Shown piece by piece: positions 57,105-64,000 of a stretch of DNA of 64,000 bases. Both the position numbers and the translations under genes were made by a program. Numbering within the stretch: the first letter of the stretch is position 1; every line of letters starts with the position of its first letter. Origin of the DNA: Fragilariopsis cylindrus CCMP1102 (lineage: Eukaryota; Bacillariophyta; Bacillariophyceae; Bacillariales; Bacillariaceae); assembly GCA_900095095.1 (NCBI GenBank), contig FMBT01000424.1, forward strand, positions 58,868 through 122,867, given 5' to 3'. The notes beneath the pieces were generated by a model. That model did no database searches. It saw only the letters and a program-made list of their open reading frames with translations, and had not been told where the DNA came from.

Positions 57105-58215
57105 GACGTGGTAGTCGTAGTCGTATTCGGGTTATTATAAGTCGGTGGTGATTGTAATTGTGATGTGTGATAGTGTGGAACCAATTTTTCTGTTGTTGAG
57201 TTGCTTTAGTCCTACGGTATTATCAATGTGTCTTTTGTACCTCGCGCTTATGTACGACTTCTATTTCTTTCCCAACAAATAACTCTTCCTTAAGGAGTAG
57301 CAATTATCGTGTCAACGATAATCGTAGATCTCTACTTATTTTAGTTGATAGTGATACTGTGGGTGTAGCAGTGCATACTGGTATTTGCTTTGTTAGGTGA
57401 CGTAGTAAGCTGGTACTTATGTTCTATTTGTCTTGAATGTTCTTGTTCGAATGATGAAAATTAATTGTCATTTATTTTTTCTGTGTGAATCTTCTTCGTG
57501 GTGGCTGTGCTACAAAATTCGGTAAGTACGTTGTACGTCAAAATGTCAAGACGACTGGTTCGACTAAAAGCCCTATGCGAGACTGACTGTGTCCAATAAA
57601 AACAATATTCCATGTGTTTACTGCACCGTACCTACGTAGTTTTTTGAATTCCATCAAAAAATATCCGGCGAAAGTGGCGCGCTGGATCGATAGCGCCAAA
57701 CACACCACACCCTATTTCAATCTTCTTATTCGCCCCCATCATAAGTTACCGGTAACTCACCCCCGTGTCACAAAAAATATCATACATCTCATTGTACTCT
57801 CACCATCAACACAAACAACAAAAGTTTACTGTACTGCCTGCATACTGTATATCATAAATCAGTTACTTTGTTTTGATCCAAAGGAAAAACAGATACATTC
57901 GTATACGGCATTCAATATAAAAATATATTGAAAGTACGCAGATACCGGTGTAAAACTCATTAAACTACACTTGCAGTCAACACAAACCAATGTCAACATC
58001 CGGACCGAAAAGTCCTGCATGTTGCAGGTTATCCTTCGTGTATGTTCAGAATACGTTTTTCCTTTCGTGCCGATATTATTTTTGCGTCGATGATGTCCGA
58101 AACCACGAGATAATTTACAACTATTCCGATCCTCTCCTCTCACAAACTTTCACTTCTTTTGGTACATTGTATATTGTATATGATAATCATTAAAAAATTT
58201 CATATTTCTTTGAAG
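57105..58215. other. Divergent intergenic region (UTP11 / thioredoxin reductase)
   Basis: About 1.1 kb that should include promoters and possibly a first exon of the reductase (an ATG near 57990 begins a short frame). No exon is assigned with confidence. A TGGCGC/GCGCCA hairpin lies near 57672-57696. Confidence 0.4.
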
Positions 58216-60361
<2,146 letters not shown>

Positions 60362-60394
60362 GCCCGACAAGGACACATTACTGTCCTGGCGGGC
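60362..60394 (+). promoter_or_regulatory. Hairpin immediately after the Sec codon and stop (SRE-like)
   Basis: Bases 60362-60366 (GCCCG) pair with 60390-60394 and 60370-60375 (AGGACA) pair with 60382-60387 (TGTCCT). There is a small internal loop and a six-base apical loop. It starts six bases after the UGA, the spacing seen for selenocysteine codon redefinition elements. No SECIS quartet is present in it, so it is not the SECIS itself. Confidence 0.5.
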
Positions 60395-60841
60395 TTCGTT
60401 GGAGCAATCCAATGATACCACATAACGTTAGTTTGACTGATTCCCTATGCAAAGAAACAATCGAAATGACAAGTTCGAAAACCAACATGAATGACGGTAG
60501 GCTTTTATTTTAAAGGGGCTTTTCCTTTTGTGCTAAAACCTGAAAATTGTTTGAAAACGATGGTCAAAGTATTCGATAGTTCTTTCTGTATTAGTAATGA
60601 ATTCATTAGAAAAAAATTTAGATTTAATATTATTATTTTTATCAGAAACATTCAACATAGTGATCAATAGAAAAGTCTGCGTTTACTATTCCGTATTGGT
60701 TGCGTTATATTTGTTCAATATGGATACCATTATTATCGGTATCATTATCGAAGAAGTATTCTAGCCATCTCGATTCACGAGGATTAATCTCCTTCTTCTG
60801 GTCTGATACTCTTTGATCTTGCTTTATCCAAACTTATGATG
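60395..60841. other. 3' flank of the thioredoxin reductase gene (expected SECIS region)
   Basis: A SECIS is expected here. A weak candidate begins with ATGA near 60464, has an A-rich loop and a downstream TGA near 60489, but helix pairing is poor. I do not claim it. Confidence 0.3.
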
Positions 60842-61735
60842 TTACAGTACTCGTCGAATTCCTTCTTCATCGAATGAGACTGGTCTAAACAAACAATTTA
60901 CATCCCGGAGTTGCATACTATCCATACTACTTGTGTATTGTTGATTTTGTTTAGTCAATTCGAAACACGTCGAAAAGTACCAACGGGAGGAAATTTTTTC
61001 GATTCGTTCGTCCTTTATATTCCATCCTTTACTTTGCAGCCAATCATACAATAGAACCAAGTTCGTGGTTTAGAGTTCGTGGTTGTAAGACAAGTCGCTT
61101 GCACCCAACTCTCTCTAGATCTGTGGTATTATTATCATTATCATTATCCCCATCATTGTAATCATCGACTGTCTCGTCGTCATCGTCGTGGAATTTTGAT
61201 CTAGTATTCAAGCATGGTATTGACACCCATTCCAGCTATACATATAATATCAATTTCGTCATCTTTTAAAGCTGGTAAGCCATTCCCCAATCTGAACTCG
61301 ACTCCATACGATTACCAAAATTTCCAGAGCCCCTTCCAGTGCCTGATCCGAAACATCCACACCTATAACTTTATCATATTTTCCTGTTAGGGCTAGTCCC
61401 ATTGCTAAAAGACCATGATCTGTACCTATATCTGCGACGTTATATTTTTTCCTTCCAGCAGATGAATTATATTCGTACTTGTTGTACCGTCCAGTATTAT
61501 CAGCAGCCATATTTTCAAGATGATACAACCTCTTGTAGTTTCCTGCTCTCACGACTAAACATATTTGAGAGTGATCCATGGAATCATCATCATGACTATC
61601 CTGATCGATTGCCAACGGTGAGCATGTTTAGTTCTACCCCTATTCCTACTTCCGGTATTGTAAGAGACCTATGATTGATACGACCAACTGTTTCCAAAGA
61701 AGAACGTAATGCCCCGGCATCGTCCGATGTTAGTC
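60842..61735 (-). CDS. TrmK-type tRNA (adenine-N1) methyltransferase, frame broken
   Basis: In order on the minus strand: YNVADIGTDHGLLAMGLALTGKYDKVIGVDVSDQALEGA (the S-adenosylmethionine site of the TrmK/YqfN family, ADIGxDH), IICIAGMGVNTMLEY (the conserved GMG loop), then GCKRLVLQPRTLNHELGSIV and LYDWLQSKGWNIKDERIEKI, the family's LVLQP and C-terminal block. Bacterial TrmK makes m1A22 in tRNA, and a plastid or mitochondrial role is a reasonable guess. The pieces lie in different frames (breaks near 61265-61320, 61200 and 61070). The start is unresolved: a coding-like stretch (ALRSSLETVGRINHRSLTIPE) extends to about 61735. It lies between the reductase and the helicase. Confidence 0.7.
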
Positions 61736-62181
61736 GTAGCTGGAAGGAGAAAGAGATTCATTATTACTACAAGTACTAGAACACGTATGATGTGGCATGG
61801 TCTAGAGATATCGTGCCTAATCAAAGGCATTCTCATCTTTGAACTAGCACTTTTAGTACAACATTATTGCTTTCTACTGCAGTATGAGAGCAGGTGTTTA
61901 GGTTGGTATTTTCAGATAAAACAGATAAACTATTTCTCGTTTTCCAAAAAATAATGTACTATTATTATACGATCGATGGCGAATGGCTCTGTTTATTTGG
62001 GGGAGGTTGGTGGACCATCGGGGTAGAAGGGGATTGACTACAATTCAGGGGTGATAAAATACTGTAGTATAGAAGGGTATAAAATATAGTATTTAATATT
62101 ATTTTTAATGTATAAACTACTATTTAACCTTAGAGATGCTACTTATGAGTTTGAGAGTACTATTCCCAGAGACTTCCATTC
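61736..62181. other. Intergenic region
   Basis: About 450 AT-rich bases between the helicase 3' end and the methyltransferase 5' end; nothing recognised, though the methyltransferase first exon may extend here. Confidence 0.4.
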
Positions 62182-64000
62182 TCAATTTTTTTCCTTCATC
62201 ATAACGTCCTTCCTCTTCTTTGTCCTTCGATTAAAACGAGGCTCGTAGTCACTTTCATTGTCTGCCATATCGTTGCCATTGGCTGATACAGAGTAGCTAC
62301 CCAACTTATTACCCATTACGCTTCTTGCAATAGGAAGTTGCCAACCATATGCAAAAACCGTACTCGTACCTTTCCTTCCTGCTCGAGCACTTCTGCCAAC
62401 TCTTCGAATATATTCCGCGGGATCTTTTGGAAAATCAAACACCACAACATGATCTACTGGAGCTGCATCAAAGTCTACTCCACGTGCTGCTCGGTCCGTG
62501 CTAAGGATGAGCATTTTTTTTTGGAACACATCCAGAATTAAAGCATAATCATAACAGGAAATATTGCATTATTAAAGAAGGACGTGAGATATCGAATCAA
62601 GAAATAAAGTAGAGGTTAGTCAGATATGCAATTCTATACTTTTTGTATGGGGGTATAAAAATATCCAATTACAGCACTTACCAGATTAGAACATAATCAA
62701 CTTCTTCGTAGCTGTTATTTTCTTGCCATTAGCAAATAAGCTTAAATTTGCATTCCGTGATTCTGGTTTCATAGCACTATGTATGACAATACCTCGAAGA
62801 CCGATTATGTCGATCCTTTCGATTCAATAAATTTTCCACGGTACGACAAGATTCGACTGTATTACAAAAGATAAGTGTTCTTCGGCAACGGTTCTGTCGC
62901 AGAGCCTTCAATAATTGCTTAGCTTTGACATCAAAACAAAGCTCTTCGTTCCGATTCTGGTCCGCTGGGACTGAAACGTCCACCAAATGCTCTTGCAACG
63001 ACGGAGCTAGTCTATGTAGACCAGGTCCTTTGATTTTGACCACACCCGGAAATTCAGTTTCAATAGTCTCAACGACTGAATCTGGAAGTGTTGCAGTTAC
63101 AAATATGAATTGCGTTTTCCCCAAAAGTGGTGCAGCAGCCCCAACGGTCCTTAGTTGCGGTCCAAAGGTTTCATCGACCATTAAAATATCAACCTCGTCT
63201 AACACAATAGATTGTAGGTTAGATAAATCGAGACCGGAATTGCGTGTGCGTAGAATTGTAGAAACACGTCCTGGTGTACTGATCAAAACATCCACCTGTG
63301 TCCGCTGAATCATTCGTATTTGGTCACGAATAGATGTTGTAAACTTTCCGTTAGCCGTGACGACCATTGTGTTGAAGGGTGTGCCATTTTGAGAAATTTT
63401 TAAGCAAACAGCTCGTATCTGATCTGCCAATTCTGCTGTTGGAGCTAGAATGAGAACCTTAGGAGAGCCATTTTGTTTGATTGATGGTGTCTGCAAAGAT
63501 CGTAGCAAGCAAGGAACCAGGTAGGCACCTGTTTTACCAGAGCCGGTTTGGTCGGCTACGATTGTGTGATTCCCACTTAAAATTTGGGGCCACGCAAGAG
63601 ATTGTATCCGAGAAGGCCTCGTTATTCCTGCACCTTGACAAAGTAACTGATGCAACTCTTGATTACTTGTACTGCTTTTGTCATTATTGTCTGAATCTAT
63701 TGCAATTTCTGTATCTGAGAAAAACTGATGGAATGATGGTTCGTTCAAGGATTTTTTACTGAAAAAATGAGCATTAGTCTCTGTAATTTCTGCCACATCG
63801 CCATCCTGTAGTGCCCCAACCTGTTGTCGTCGTTGATTATTATATTCTTGTAATTAGGATTATAGTTGCTATTTCTATCTTTATTTCTATCACTAGTCCT
63901 ACTATTAGAATAACGTGACTGGTCTCTCGACGATCCTTTCGTCGGTCGAATCCACTCCTCATCATCGTCGTCGTAGTCGTCGTCGCGTCTATCAAATTTT
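62182..64000 (-). CDS. DEAD-box-family RNA helicase with DEVD motif (5' end outside window)
   Basis: The gene enters from the right edge; an Arg/Asp/Asn-rich leader ([21 protein letters not shown] and on) is in frame from 64000 to near 63850. Then come the helicase motifs: GITRPSRIQ (Q motif), ADQTGSGKT (I), PTAELADQI (Ia), TPGR (Ib), VLDEVD (II), TATL (III), LIFCNT (IV), [10 protein letters not shown] (V) and [10 protein letters not shown] (VI). Motif II is DEVD rather than DEAD and motif III begins with Thr. Frames break near 63850, near 62790 (after NRKDR) and around 62520-62700, where an intron with GTAAGT near 62683 also lies. The C-terminus is basic. Its RNA target and compartment are unknown. 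Confidence 0.82.

Noticed and set aside
60452-60495. SECIS element of the thioredoxin reductase
   Set aside because: ATGA, an A-rich loop and TGA are present at plausible spacing, but the helices pair poorly, so it is not claimed.

Overview
The window looks like nuclear DNA from a photosynthetic stramenopile, most likely a diatom. It is visibly AT-rich. Genes are compact and carry short GT-AG introns, and many lie in divergent pairs. Three things point to the lineage. A bacterial-type leucyl-tRNA synthetase begins with a signal peptide followed by an ANA-FVVP cleavage motif, the diatom-type bipartite plastid presequence. A metacaspase has its p10 part ahead of p20 (type III order, known from secondary-plastid algae). 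A large thioredoxin reductase ends in Gly-Cys-UGA-Gly-stop, the selenocysteine form. I see no prokaryotic operons, CRISPR arrays, rRNA genes or convincing tRNA genes.

Layout, left to right. At 0-5 kb: the 3' end of a highly charged protein gene, a small secreted protein ending in KDEL, and a TTAA-flanked inverted-repeat element with a tRNA-like core. At 5-14 kb: a sulfotransferase-like type II membrane protein facing two tandem family-92 glycosyltransferases, a small glycan-modification neighbourhood. At 14-26 kb: a broken importin-alpha copy, a syntaxin-5-type Qa-SNARE, phosphoglycerate kinase, a 194-bp TA-flanked MITE, RNA polymerase III subunit RPC11/POLR3K, and the intact importin-alpha. 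At 26-28.5 kb: repeat-bearing non-coding DNA. At 28.5-40 kb: plastid LeuRS, a membrane-anchored protein of unknown function, a G8/beta-helix surface protein, a frame-broken alpha/beta hydrolase and an unknown multi-span membrane protein. At 40-54 kb: a DCN1-like neddylation factor, a membrane-anchored thioredoxin, the type III metacaspase, a CHK2-type FHA kinase, an NTF2-like secreted protein, an acidic unknown, and an ApaH-like phosphatase. At 54-64 kb: an NSE3/MAGE subunit, UTP11, the selenoprotein thioredoxin reductase, a TrmK-type tRNA methyltransferase and a DEAD-box helicase that runs off the right edge.

There is no single operon-like system. Themes recur: genome maintenance (CHK2, NSE3), cell-death protease, redox (TrxR, thioredoxin), nuclear import, RNA metabolism (POLR3K, UTP11, TrmK, helicase, ApaH-like phosphatase) and Golgi glycan work (syntaxin 5, GT92, sulfotransferase). 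Reading frames in several conserved genes, mainly 54-64 kb plus LeuRS, the G8 gene and the hydrolase, are broken by one-base indels. Many are best explained by consensus errors in the assembly, but real pseudogenes cannot be excluded from sequence alone.
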